Source of the DNA: Cricetomys ansorgei
Lineage: Eukaryota > Chordata > Mammalia > Rodentia > Nesomyidae
Reading direction: 5' to 3'
DNA length: 64,000 bases
NCBI GenBank assembly: GCA_026225945.1
Contig: JAMJFZ010001657.1
Coordinates: forward strand, 3,258,001-3,322,000
Part shown: in pieces, positions 24,841 through 39,211 of the stretch
Layout of the letters: each line of letters opens with the position of its first letter
How positions within the stretch are numbered: the stretch's first letter is position 1
Position numbers and translations under genes: made by a program
Notes under the pieces: model-generated
Databases searched by the model: none
Told to the model about the DNA's origin: nothing
The model's input: the letters and a program-made list of their open reading frames with translations, nothing else

Positions 24841-27800
24841 TGTCTCTGAACCTTTTATCTGCCCTTGGGACCCTCTTCTTCCTACTGGGTGACCTCATCC
24901 AGCCTTGATGGAGGGGCATGTGTCGGGTCTTGTTCCATTTTGTTAAGCTCTGTTGGATTAGGAACCCTGGGGAGGGGCTGCTCTTTTCTGAGGGGAAGAG
25001 GAAGTGGGGGTTGGGGGGAATCTGAGGGAGAGGGAAGATGGGGGCTGAGCTGGGATGAGTGGAGGGAGGTGATGTATGTGATCATTACGTTAGAGTGAGA
25101 TAAGATGATAAACAAAAGCTTTCTCAATATTGAGCAGTCTTCAAACACTGGAAAAAGCAGGAGGTTTTGCAGAACCCCGTTTACAGCAACAGTAAAAACC
25201 ACGAGGAGCAGAAAGAAAATAGAAAAAAAAAAAACCAAACAAACATGGCCCTTTTGATGGAAGGAAATGTAGTTTTAAATGGCTACACTTAACATTTTCA
25301 AAATCCCGAGAGGGAAATACAGATGAAGAACTAGAAGAAATCAGGACGATGATGTAGGAACGGAAGAAGAGCATAAACAAAGGGGTCAAGCTGTAAAGGC
25401 GCCACACAGAAATTCTAGTTCTAGAGAACATTATAATGGAATTGAAAACTTCCCTACGTGGGTTGAATAGATGTGAGCAGGGCGAGAAGGCGCGGGTGAA
25501 CCTGAAGACAGGGTGTTTGAGGACCAAAAGTCTGAGGGATGGGCAAGAAAACAGAACAGAACGGTGAACAGAGCCCCAGGGACGGAAGGAGTGCTGTCCA
25601 TGCTGTTGATGCTTGCTCACGTTTCGAACCATGATTTATTATTGTGACTATCCCTTTTGTCAATCCTTGTCATTAAATGAGGGAATCTGACCCTCTGACT
25701 GTGTTATATAATCACAGACAGAAGAAATTTATTTGACATTTTGGTCTTTCACTTTCTCAGATACTGCCATAAAAATTTATGACCCAAACCTCATGGCCCA
25801 AAGTCACAACCAGAAAATCCATCTGCAGCATTCATGATCAGAGCAACGTTAGTTACAACATTTCCACGAGCAAACGGAACACCTCCCATGTCGCTTGTGT
25901 TGGATTTGTCTCTCTTGAGTTTTATTTGGAGTTAATGGTTTAATCTTCATCTGGTATACGCATGGTGCACAACATACTGTTTAGCTATACAAACAGAATT
26001 TGAAATGTTTCGTTTGGAAAACAAAGGTGTGGGGGGCACTATCTATGTATGTGTCTATCTTCCTTCTACCCGAACAGTGAAATATTAGTCGGTCTTTGAA
26101 AGGAAGGTGATTCTGACTTTGGTGACATGGACCAATCACAGTGATAAGTGGCATCACATAGACGAGGAAGGACATATAGTTCATGACCTTACTCATGGAG
26201 GGAAACTAGGACTGTAGAAACTGACAGCGGGCCAGTGTCGATGGGAAGAAAGCACAGGGAAGTCAGGGAAGCTTGCAGTACAACAACCAGAGCTGTGCAG
26301 GACGATGGAGGATAAGTAAGGCTAGGGATATAATGAACAGCCTGGGGACTGTAGTTGATATGACATGCCTAAAGCATGATGAGAGAGCAGACCTGACATG
26401 TTCTTAACATATCATATGCACAGAGTAATGTATGTGAGCGTAGAAATCACAAGTGTATGTCAGATGTGTGAAATTCTAGTTTCATTTCTGTGGTGGTGAT
26501 AAAACAACCTGACCAAAAGCAACTTAGGAGAGGAAAGAACTTTTCAGGCTTACGGTTTCTTGTCATGATCCATCACCCAGGGCAGGAACTCAATTAGCTA
26601 GCCACATCCCACCCACCATCAAGACCAGGGAGAAATAAATGCATGCTTGATTGATCCTCTGCTCTCAGCTAGATTTCTCCTTTCTTACACTGTTCAAGAT
26701 CCCCTGCCTAGGGAATGGTGCTGCCCACCAGTGGCTGTGCTTTCCTACATCAATTATCAAAACAATCCCAGGTGCCCTCGGACCAACCTGATCTAGATAA
26801 CTCCTCAGTTGAGACTCTTTTCCCAGGTAGCAAGTTAACAGTTAAAACGAACCATCACATGCTAGTTAGATTGATTTTTTTTTTTTTGCTTTACTCTGTG
26901 AACTCTTGATTTTCACCAATATTTAAGAATAATTACACCAAAAGATAAGAAGTGCTCTCTTTCTGTCACATTCTGAAAATGTAACAAGATGCAGCGGGTG
27001 AACCGCGAGACTGCCTCTTCTGGGGATTTGTGTGACTTCCACGAAAAGTAAAAGCAGCCAATGAGATATTCACAGCAGCGGCAAGTAGGACCAATGGCTT
27101 TTTATTCTTTGAATTTCATTCTTATTTTCTAAACTACTATGTGAGCACACTTCGATTTTAAGAGAACATGTTGCTAGGTATACGTATCAGCGAGGACACA
27201 CTACACGACACCGAAGGTTGAGGCTTGCCTACCTTTTTTGTGCCGCAGACAGTTCCGTCTTTCACCCACATCATGTGCCTCTCTTCATGATCAGAAGTGT
27301 ATTCCAGGGAAATGCAGATTTGCCCACTTATATTGGCATAAATTATAGTGGCAGATCTTATTTTAATTACACTTTCACTGTCATATTTACATATTAATTT
27401 CCCACATTTCCGGTCACTATAATTTGCAGATAAATGAAAGCCATTATTTTAATAGAGAAATGTTTTTTACTATAATTTCAAAAACAGAAAGATTTAAATT
27501 AAACATTGGGGTTGGCAAAAGATGTAAGCAATGAGTTCTGAATAACACACACGGAGTCCTTCCTGGATTGATAGCAACAATGAACAATTTAATTGTGAAC
27601 TCCTCAGTTAGCTGGGTAACTGTGATTTCTTCACCTGTGCTTGATCCTTAAACACAATCAAATCCAAGATTATTCTGACTTTTTAAAATGAGCAATGCCA
27701 GCCTGATTGGGTTGTCTTTTTGGTTTAACAACTGATAAAGATATTGAATTCCACATTCGCAAAGCATCGTGTATCATGCATATTATTAAAATAAGAAAAT

Positions 27801-28662
27801 AAAAGCACATATATCCTAGTGGCAGTGCAGAAAAACCTAGGGAAAAGCAGAAACACAACCAGACACTAAAGGGACATTAGCTACAGAAGAACAATAATAA
27901 AAATGAAGGCTGATTAAGACTGATGATCAGATAAAAAAGAATGTAGACCAGAAAACTATGGAATGTTCTGGTCAGTGGGGGGTGGGGCGGGGGTATGCCA
28001 TCTCCCACATGGAACACATGGAAGTCATCTCTTAAGCTCTGCCATCTTCCTGCTCCACACACACACAGAATACCTGTCACTGTAGAAAGCCATCTAAATA
28101 AGCAGCTTTCAAATCAAGCTTCCTGGCAAGATGGTCCTTGAAGATGCTCTCCTTCTGCCCTCCAATCAGCTAGCTTGTCTTAATAGAAGCCCATTCTCTA
28201 GCACCCCTCTGCCCCTGGACTAACAGGCTTCTGCGTGTGATGAGACTGAGGCTTTGCACAATGGAGAGATGCACGTGTATTCACTAGAAGAGCAGAAACT
28301 CGGGAAAGGGAAGCGAAAGGCTATGTCTCTCAGGCACACTGCCTCCTCGTCAGCTAAGTGTTGCTCTTTTAGCCTGGGAAGGCTGGCCACAAAAACCAGT
28401 AACCCTGGTGTTGGAGGAGCCTTTCTTGCTTTGATGAACATTACAAAAACCCCTCAGCTGGAGACACTTTGAGACCAGAAATCTCAGTAGGATGATGGAC
28501 GTTAATAACTGAGGGGAGTCACCCAAATAATCCAGGTTAAGTTTGTCAGGAAGAAGCATAGCTATGCTAGAAAACACAGCGAGGGCAATCTGCAGTCACA
28601 AAAGATGGAGACAAAATACTTGCACCTTCAGCAAATCATCTGCATACAACATGCACACATGT

Positions 28663-28702
<40 letters not shown>

Positions 28703-31700
28703 TGTCTAAGTCACACGTTCAGCAATCATCCCATTACCCAGTAGTGTGACAGACCATTGCTTATCTACCAATCATAGTCCCAGCCTTAACGCATTAACCT
28801 TCCCTCTTCACATACAGGATTCATTAAAACCCACAGACACGGAATTATCCCCACTTCAGGAAAACATCCATTTTTGCAGACACACTTGCAAAAAGCCCTT
28901 GACACAAGGCCAAATCCTAGGGGAAGCCTCTAGGTTGCCAAAGCTCAGGTGCTTACAGGTGGCCTTGAGGTATGTCTACAGCTCACTGCTGATGTCACCA
29001 TAGGTCAGAAATACCATGTGTTTAAGTACTGGTCACCCCTGGTCACAGCCTTACAGGTCCTTCATTATTATGTTTCACTTTCTTGGACTTTAATTTTAAC
29101 TTTATAAAGAATGTCCATTCTCGGGGCTGGAGGGGTGGCTCAGTGGTTAAGAGTTAACTGGCTGCTCTTCTAGAGAACCCGAGTTTTGATCCCCAGTACC
29201 CACGTGGGTAACTCACAACCACAAGCCCTGCTCCACAGGATGTGATCATCCTCTTCTAGCCTCCCTGGGTGTCAGGCATGCAAGTGGTGCACAGATATAT
29301 ATATATACATATGCAGAAATTTACAAAAGGAATATCCACTTTCTGTGTGCATGTGTTGTATGCGCGTTTGTGCATGTGTGTGTGTGATGGTCTGCTTGCC
29401 TGTGCATCTGTGTGTGCAGACCATAGGCCAATGACAGGCATATTCATCTATCCGTCTCCACATTATTTTTTGAGACAGCCTCCCCCACCCAATGAACCTG
29501 GAGCCGACCATTTCAGCTAGACTGGCTGGCCAGGGAGTCCCTGGGGTCTACCTGTTCTCCAGTACTGGAGTTAGAAAAGTATGCCATCACACCTTGCATT
29601 TATGTAGGTACAGAGGATCGATCTGAACTGCACCATCTCCCCAAGCCAGAATTGTTCACTCTTCGTAAAGTTAAGGAGATAATATACAAAATATTAAAAA
29701 TTGAATATTTATGGCTAATGAGTGGACCTTCATGAGAATAAAGGATTGTTGTTGTTCGGTTGTTTTTTTTCCCACTGTGACAAGAGAGAGACGGGGGTGG
29801 GGGGAGAATAATTAATCTGGGAGAACATCCCAGGCGCATGGAAAAAGACATGGAACCTCTCTCTGCACCTCTGATCTCTATCACTGGATCAAACATGTCA
29901 GGCTTCACGGTCAGGCGTTCTTTTGATTTCATATGAAGGTAACAGAGTCTGGTCATATCCCCTAAGGCATACTTAGGTGCGCAGGCCTGGTATCCCGAAT
30001 CGCTTATCCCACAGTTCCCGGATATGTCGGTTTTGGAATTCAGCTCCTCAAAGCATTCAGCGGTGCCAAAGACTGCTTCTGGAAGTTAAATAAACAAAAC
30101 AACGACAACAAAACAAGACAAAAAAAAAAACAAACAAAACCAAAAACAAAAATCAAAACAAACCAAACCCAACCAAACCAAACAAACAAACAAAAAAAGG
30201 TGTTAGTTACATTGAATGACTAGCCATTTGCATTAATGAACACTTTCAAAATTCTGAAACGGTTTAGAATACATTGTGCAAAATATCAGCGTCACATAAA
30301 ACTGAAAATAAAAGGCAGATAGGAGATGGCACAAAACCACCTCGGCGAAATGCGTCAGGCCTGGAGAGACGCTCCTGTATCATCTGCAGATGTGCCTACA
30401 CAGGGCCTGATACGGAGTGCTAACAACCCCATACAGGGAGACGAGAAGTCTAGTTTTTTAGACAAATAATTGACTTATTGATGAATATCTTTTCTCTTCT
30501 CTTCTCTCTTTCTCTTCTTTCTTTTTTATATTTATTTGTTTATCTGGTTTTAAGACAGGGTTTCTCTGTGTAGCCCTGGCTGTCCTAGACCAGGGCTTTG
30601 TTGACCAGGCTGGCCTTGAACTCAAAGATTTGCCTGCCTCTTGAGTGCTAGGATTAAAGGTTTGCACCAGCACTGCCCTGTGTGTAGATACCTTTCCAAT
30701 CAAACCACTCCCCAATTACTTTTCATCTCTGAGTTATCTACCTTTAGTTCTCCTGAGACCCAAACTACTTAGAGAAACTACTTATCTCTTGGAGATAGAG
30801 TTTCTATCCATTCTACTTTTATTGGGACCTCTGACCCAGACCTCTGACAATGACATTGCCAGGCCGGAGGAAAGCGGCCTGTCACAACAGCAGCCCTGCC
30901 CAGTTAAGTTGCTTAGAGACATCAGTGATCCTTTCAAGCTCTTCTCTTTACTCTGGGCCCAAGGAGGGCATTTCTTGAATGAACTGCACAACACTGGATT
31001 TTGAAACATATCACCTGTCATCTATTTCTTAACTGGTCTGGTGGTTCAGGTTTGTAACCTCAGCTACTTGGGAAGCTGAAGCAGGAGAATCACAAAGTCA
31101 AGGCCTGCTTGGGATTCAGAGTGAGTTCAAGGTTAGCCTGGGAAACTTAACATGAAACTACCCCAAAATTAAGCAATTAAGAAAGTGGGTGGGGGCTGGG
31201 GTGTCGGCAGCAGAGAACACAGAGCACGTGTGGCCCTGGGTTCGATTCTCAGCACCAGAGGCAAAGCAAAACGGACCCAACTATTTCCTTTCAGCCCCCG
31301 AGAAAATGCTGAAGTGGGGGGGAAAAATCAAGTGATCAAAAGTACCTCTGCCAAATATATCATGGCACTGTTTTGTCCCATCCTGACAGGAGCCGTTAAG
31401 GCAGACCCACTTATTGTCTGCGCATGGGTACCCATCGTGAACGAAGAAGTCTTCCCCACACAGCTCAGACGTGCCGTTGCAGTACTCCGTGACGTCACAC
31501 TCTTCGTTGGCGGCGGGCCTGCATACTTCCCCTTTTTTCTTCACCTGATGGGTCAAGTGAATCACACTGAATAAGGCAGCAGAGAGGCAGAGAGGCCCTC
31601 TAAAGACCGCTGGCGTGCGTTGTGTAGGTCATATAGGAATAAACACTCTTCCTGACACACCAGCATGGATGGGAGATGGCAGAGGGCCCCATCCCAGATG

Positions 31701-33642
31701 GAGAACTACAGGCAATTAATGGCTTCTGAGAGGCAGAGAATCTGCCTTCTCCAGGGATGAGCCACCTAACTCATTATCCGATCCAAATGGTCAGCTCTAG
31801 AAATATATATACAAGCAACAATAAATTAACTCAGCAGGTTGCATTTATATATTTATCCATTTACATATTAAATATATATGGTAACAGCAATAAATAAAAA
31901 GAAGTTATGGATTAGAAAGAGAGTAGAGGGGCTGTGGGGGAGTTGGAGGGAGGTGGGGAATGATCTAAATATATTGCACATATATGGAATTTGAAAATAA
32001 TAAAAACACACTATTAAATTAAAATAGGTGTTGCTTGTAGCACATTGTAACTTAGATATGAAGTGATAGGAACAATGTTTTCATTTCGGTCATTTTTATA
32101 CAACCCATACATTCTTGTTTTAATTTTTAAGAAATGAAATATTTGGAGTATTATAGACATACAAAAGAAAATTAATTTTTCATGCTTGAAAGACTTTTGT
32201 CAATAATACTCTGACATTTTGGATGGAAAATGTATTACCAATAAAATGAAAGACTTAAAATTATTTTCTTAATAATAGAAATGTCAAGACTCTTTAAAAG
32301 AAAAAGCCTGGATCTGAAGAGATGGCTCAGTGGTTAAGAGCACTGGCTGTTTGTCCAGAGAACTCAAGTTCGGTGCTCAGCATCCACATGATAGCTTACA
32401 ACAATCCGTGACTCCTGTCTCAGGGGATCCAACACTCTCTTCTGGGCTCTGTGGGCACCAGACATGCACATGGTACTCAGACAAAACACCCATATTCATA
32501 AACATTTAAAAAAATCTTTTTAAAGAGTAAAAAGAAAAGGCTCTTACTTTGCAGTTATGGCAGCATGGTCCCTTGGCACACTCTGCTTTAGCTGACAGCA
32601 TACAGGTGGTAGGATCACAGCATGGTGGAGGGTTGTCTTCACAGCCCTGGAAGGCAAACCACACACCTGCAATGTCTTCCTGAATCCATTCATACTGGAC
32701 AGACATTTTAATGGCCGATTGTTACATAACCTACAAACAGATGCTCACCTTTCCTGTCAGCAAACAGAAAAAGAAACCAAGTCGCTTCTTTCCTTCCCTA
32801 CAGACATTGATTGACTCCCTGCTAAGTGTTACATCCTAGTTGCTTCTATTTCTAGGACAGCGTTTGCTGTGTGGGAATAGAATTCTCTGATACTATAGGA
32901 TACAATGCAGTGGAGACACTGGGGTGGTTCCTGGCTCTTACAGACAACGGCTAAATAAATATCTGATGTGGGATAAGCAGAAGTTACAGTTAGTTCTTAT
33001 GTGACCCTTCTGAGCCTACGCCAAACTATAAGTCTCAATAATAGTTTATAGGCGATTTAAAGATTTTTTTCTTTTTGAAATATTCTCTTTCCGCCCCCCA
33101 CCCCATCTCATATGTGTGTGTGTGTATGTGCGTGTGTGTATGTTTGCATTCGAAACATGAGTGCAGGTACCCACAGAGGCCAGAAGAGGGAATCCGATCC
33201 CTGGAGCTGGAATTACAGGTGGTTGTGAGCCACCATGTGGATGCTGGGAACTGAACTCAGGTCCTCTGGAGAGCAGCAGGCACTCTTAATTGCTGAGCCC
33301 TCTCTCATGGCCATCACTGTTTCTTTCAGGACTTGGTCTCATTAGTCCACGTTGGCCTCAAAGGCATTCAGCCAAAGCTGGCCTTGAATGCTTGCTATTT
33401 TTGCTTCCATCCCTGCCTCCCGGGGAACTCGGGCTGTCGGCACACACCGCCACATCTGGTGGTTTACTTCGTTTTTAATGTGTTAGTGAAGCACTGGAAA
33501 ATGATGCAGTATCTGAATGCGGCTGAAGTTGCTACTTTTGTATCATTCACTCATGGCTTCTGTTTTACACTCTATGAATCTGCCAGGAGGGTTAGTAAAT
33601 GTGAAACATAAGAAAGGAGGAGAGGTCTTTTTAGATGATACA

Positions 33643-33691
<49 letters not shown>

Positions 33692-36647
33692 AGTCCCCAG
33701 GGATTTGAAATGGTAAGGTTGGGAAAACATTCAGTAAGCAGACAAGAATCAGCAAGTTGTCTTAGGGTGGCTTCCAACAAGACACTCATTAGGGCACAGG
33801 AAGGTTTCTGTGTTGCCCACAGCTGCTCTGCCCAATCAATGCCATTGCTGTTGCTCACTACGTGGACATCTACAGGGAAGGGGTATCACAGCGGTTCAGC
33901 ACTCAATTAGATGACGTGTGATGAAGCCAAGACACACTGTTGTCAAGTTTGAGTGAGAAGCTTCAGTGTATTTCCACTCAAGCCAAACAAAGCAAAGACT
34001 CTTGGGCGCTGAGCAATAATTTCTTTAAAACACACTATTCGTTTCTGATGGTGTTAATTGGCAACTTATCACAATCTAGACTCATCCGGGGAAGAAAGTC
34101 TAAATGAGGCATTGTCTAGATCAGGTCGGCCTGTGGGCATATCGATAGAGGAATGTCTTGATTACAGCAATTGTGGGAGGACCTGCTCGTTGTGGGTGGC
34201 GCTATTCCCTAGGTTAGGGTCCTGGGCTGCATAAGAGTGGAAAAAGTTACTGAGCACGAACAAGCATGCAGGCACTCGTTCTCTCCCTGCTGTCTACTGT
34301 GGATGTGACCTGCTGCTTAAAGTTCCTGCTGCCTTGACTTCCCTGCAGTGATGGACGGCTACATGGAACTGTGAACTAAAATAAACCCTTTCTCTTCTAC
34401 GTTCCTTGGTCAGTGTATATTATCACGGCAACAGGAAAGAAAACTGGACACCATTTAAGCGTCAGAAACACACTTTTTCTATTGGGAGGGGTACAGACCA
34501 GTGACCTCAGCCAATAGTCAGAGAATCCTGAACACTTGCCTCCTGGCTCCCAGGGACACAGTACTCTCAGCAGTTATGATAACAGCTTTTTCCCCCTTTC
34601 ATTTGTCTCTGTATTTTATCTCATTTACCTTCATTCTATTTTCCCGCTTCCTCCAACCCTACAGTTTTATGTAAGATTTATTTGGTTTTCAAAAAGCCTC
34701 CCTGTGGGTTATAGATAATATTTCAAATAACTTGGACTTAAATATTGAATTTAAATTGGTGATTAAATATTGGTAAGAAGCCAATAAAATTCCATCACCA
34801 AACTATAAATGTGCCTCCTGTGTTTTCTCTCTTCGCAGTGAAACTTTTACATCTGTCTTTCTGAATGGCTAGTGAGTTTAATGGAAAGGCTGGGCAGTAG
34901 TGTGCCCATGAGGAAGAGAGGGAACCTAGACCACTCAAGGATGGGACCCAAGGACCTTCAAGATGGCTTGTTTGAAAAGTAAGAATAGGAGGGGCATGGA
35001 AGGGAGGGATGGAGACACAGTGGTCCAGGGACGTAATGAGCAGATAAGTATGATGAACATGCTCTGGAGGCCTAATGCTCGGTGGTGTGACTGTAGTTAA
35101 TGAATCACATTGTACATACACTTGCAGTTTGCTAAAAGGTTGCATCCTAATTCTTACAGAAGAGAGAGAAAAGAGAGATTGCTTGACGTGAATTATATTC
35201 TTACCATTCTATGAGAGTTCGGAGACGAAGGGTTTATTTTAGTTCACCCTTCCTCCACTAAGTTGTTTCTGTCAGGGCATTCTATCACAGCAATGAAAAT
35301 GATACGTAATGCCATAAACTTCAGTTCTTGCTTTGCAGTGTGGAGGTAAAAGCATCATTTATCTCATACAGTTTCAAGAAAATATATTCACACAAAACAC
35401 TTGCAAATTGCTAAGAGGTTAAATCCTAATTCTTGAGAGGAGAGGAGAGGAGAGGAGAGGAGAGGAGAGGTGAGGAAAATAGAGGGGAGGGGAGGAGAGG
35501 TGGGAGGGAGATGGTAAGTTCATAAGCCAGACATGATGGCTCAAGCCTACAATCCCAGCACTCAGGAAGGTGGAACGGGAGGGTTATTTGTGGTCTGAGG
35601 CCAGCCTGGGCTACACAGAGAGATCCATATGTTAGAAAAGAGCGCACTGGTGATGTGAGCAGGGCTAGTTGTGGTGGCTTTCATATGGCATGCGTGCACC
35701 AATTATCAAGTCTTTGACTTGAGTATGGTCAGTGTGCATCATTTTTTAGTTGCCAAATATATACAAGTAAGAGTGGAATAAAAAGCAAATGTATTCTTAT
35801 GGATGATCTACCCATCAGTGAACCATATGCCAAGACGTTCACCCTTGAGTCTGTCCTTACAGCCCCCGCAAAGGCTTTTGTAGAAAGATGATCATGAGCA
35901 ATGAAGCAAACTGACAGAAGGACAGTGTAGACATTAATTAATACTTGTGCGGTTCTGGCCACAGCCTTGCAAAGCAGCACTGACCAGCTCTCCACAGTCG
36001 CAGACTTCTTCTTCTTCTACCTGTCCATTCCCACAAACGTTTGCCTTGTAAGATGGTAGTAGATGTGGTTGGTTCTGAAGACAAATGGAGCTTGGAGTTG
36101 AGATAAACTTGGAAAAATCCTCCATGCTGCAGTCACTGAAGGTCCTTACACCACTGGAATGACTGAAAAGAGCCCAGATGTCAAATGTTTGTATTAAGCG
36201 TTTCCATAGACTGCCATTAGAATAAAATTAGTCAGTCAATAAGAAAGTACCCCTAAGGAGTATCTAGATCTTTCTGTGCACAGGAAGTCAACTGTGCAAG
36301 AACTCCTTTCAGTAGAAATAAGTAGCATGAAGTCTTATTGACTTTCATATTGCAGATTTTTGATGACACTGGTCTCTAAGTTCATCATCTACCTTATATA
36401 TCCCTTATTTCTTCTTAAGCTGTCACTTCCTTTTCCTACTGGAACTTTTGAACTTTGGAACATCTCCACCTTAAGAAATGCCAACAGCCAACAATCTTCA
36501 CCTCTCGTTATCCATTTCCTCCAATTTTTGTGGGTTTTAATAACCCCTACATCTTTTATCTTTTACCTTAAAAGCTGAACTCCATAAATCTAGAAAGTAA
36601 CTCCTTATGTATGCATGTACATGTGTATGTGAATATTCATATGTATA

Positions 36648-36687
<40 letters not shown>

Positions 36688-37112
36688 ATGTGTGTAGGAA
36701 AGAAGTCAACCTCAGGTAAATGTGGGGCCAGGCAGGGCAGGGATCCAGTTTGACACTGATTCTGTGCTGCAACATTGACTTAAGTCTTTGGTCAGGATGT
36801 AGATGCTCTAACTCTATGCATTCAGAGGCAAGTTAGTGTGGGGAAGAAACACGGGAACTTACTCAGACTGAGAATAAAACACAGTTGGCGCTCTGGGTCA
36901 TTGAGCTTCACCCTTACTAGATTCAACAAGGCATGGATCAAAGTACTGAGGGAAACTTGCATCTGTGCTGAAAGAGAACAGCCTGTTTTCCTTGGCCCTG
37001 CCTCCTGAGCAGCACAGCATGGCAGGTATTTGCCTGACATTGACTTCAGGTCTTATATATCACCTAGATGTGAAGTACACAGAAGGATGTACATAAGATG
37101 TGTGCATGCATG

Positions 37113-37147
<35 letters not shown>

Positions 37148-39175
37148 ATACACACAACATACATACACACAGAAATAGGACTTGAGAATCTAAGGATTGA
37201 TAAACCTCATACCAATGAAGGCTGTCTTAAATTAATTGATAAGGGAAGACTTGTCCTAATTATGGGCAGGACCAATCCCAGAGCAGGGGCTCCCGGACTG
37301 TGTAAAACAGAGAGTGTAGCTAAGCACTAAAGAGGCGGCGTACTCAGCTGTCGGGGGCTCTCGCTGCCATCGCTTCCTTGCCATGACAGACTGTAGCCTG
37401 AAATATAAGCTAAAATAAATCCCTTCTTCTTGAAATTCCTCTGGTCGTGGTATTTTATCACAGCAACGGAAACAAACGTAAGACAGTGTTCTCGTAAGAG
37501 ATACTTAAATGATAGGTACTTCAGTTCCCCCTTTCTAATGTGGAGACAAAGGTACCATTTATCTCCCTGAGCCGCGAGAATGTACTGCGTGCACAAGCAC
37601 TGAAAACTCAACAAAGGGAAAGCCGTTCCGACTGGCAAGTTGGCCAGGACAGAATGTTGAGTATATTTTCCTTTTAGTCACAAATCCCACATCTGTCATG
37701 AAATTCTTCCAACTCTCCCCACTGATTGTGTTCAGAGCACAGTCTCCATGCCAGCCTCCGGCTCCCTGACTTTGCCGTCTCCCACGCTGTAAGGCAGGAG
37801 CCTGAGCAGGACTTTCTGTGTTCGTCTTCTGTGTTTTTCTCAGAACACAGTCAGTTTTGTCTGACCTTTTGTGCAGACTACTTGTAGCTTTTCACCAGAG
37901 CAAAGTCTATGTGGTCTCAGCCCACATCTCCCACATGAACTTCCTCTTCCCGCTCAGTTCCCACTGCTCGGCATCCTCCTCGACGTCTCCTCTGCCAAGG
38001 CTCAGCGCTAATGCTGACTTCCTCTACCTGGGAAGCTTTTGCTCAGTATGCACGGACGGCTCTTTCTCTTACTAACTGTTCAATACACAGGGACGACTTT
38101 TCAGCACACATTGAAAATATCATCCTTTTCACTAGTCTTCCCCCTCTTTACTGGCATTTCCTCTGAGGTACTTGTCAACTGGAATACTCTTGATTTTTAA
38201 ATGGGTTTCTTCCTGAACAGCATAGGAGAGTGATATTTGTTTTAAAATGAAGCAGTGAACCATACCTGTCATCCTAACCCTTGGGAAGCATAGGCAGGAA
38301 TATCACAGCAAATTCAAGACCAGCCTGGTCTACGTAGCAAGTTCCAGAAGGGTAGCAAGACTGTCACAAACAAAAATAAGTAGATAAATAAATACATAGT
38401 TAAAGCAAAGGGGGAGAAAAAAAACCAGAAAAGGAGTGTACGATTGGAGCCACCTGCTTAATTAATAGATGTTTTAAAAGTTATTTCATTATGATTTTAT
38501 TATTTTATTATTCTCAACACTAGCACCATTTAACACCGTAAATGATCGTAAGTGTCTATAACTCAGTGGTGGGTATAGCTAAGGTGATCACACAGCAGCT
38601 GTGGGTCGAGGGTGCTTAGACCCTCAGCCCGGGCTTGAGGAGCTGGCAGGATCCCTGGCCCCTCCCCTTTAAGGTGAAAGGCTACAAGCCACAGCAAAAC
38701 TCCGCCTCCTCCAAAAGGGGGACCAGGCAATTACTTATCTAAGCCCCAGTATCCCTGTCTTAACCAATGGCCTCTATCCCTGGGTACCAAAGACCCTCCC
38801 CTGCCTGTACCCTATAAATGTAATGATCCTTGAATTAAAGATGAGAGAGAGATGCTCCTCTGATGGCCTCTCCCAAGAGTCTGGTCTCACTCTTGCTGGC
38901 TCTGGGCTCCGAGCTAAGGCAGATGGTTAGGGTTAAGAACCACGCCATGCCGAGCTTCCCGCTCAGCTTCCCAGCTGGGAGCTGCTACAGCTGTGGGCAG
39001 GCTGTATCTGCCTCCTGGGACAGGGAGGCTGCAGGCGGGATGCAGGTGTGTTTTCTTTAACAAACGAAGCTGTTTCAGATGTAGGATAACAAACATGCTG
39101 GTTGGTCTCAATCCCTTGTATTGTTATATGTTATTTGACATGGGGATGACCAACAAAGATTTTTGAACAAATCAC

Positions 39176-39211
<36 letters not shown>

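Noticed and set aside
29600..29956. Frame after exon 15 as an ADAM2 exon
   Set aside because: A good donor (GTATGC) ends exon 15 first, and the exon at 27233-27416 supplies the expected cysteine-rich sequence.
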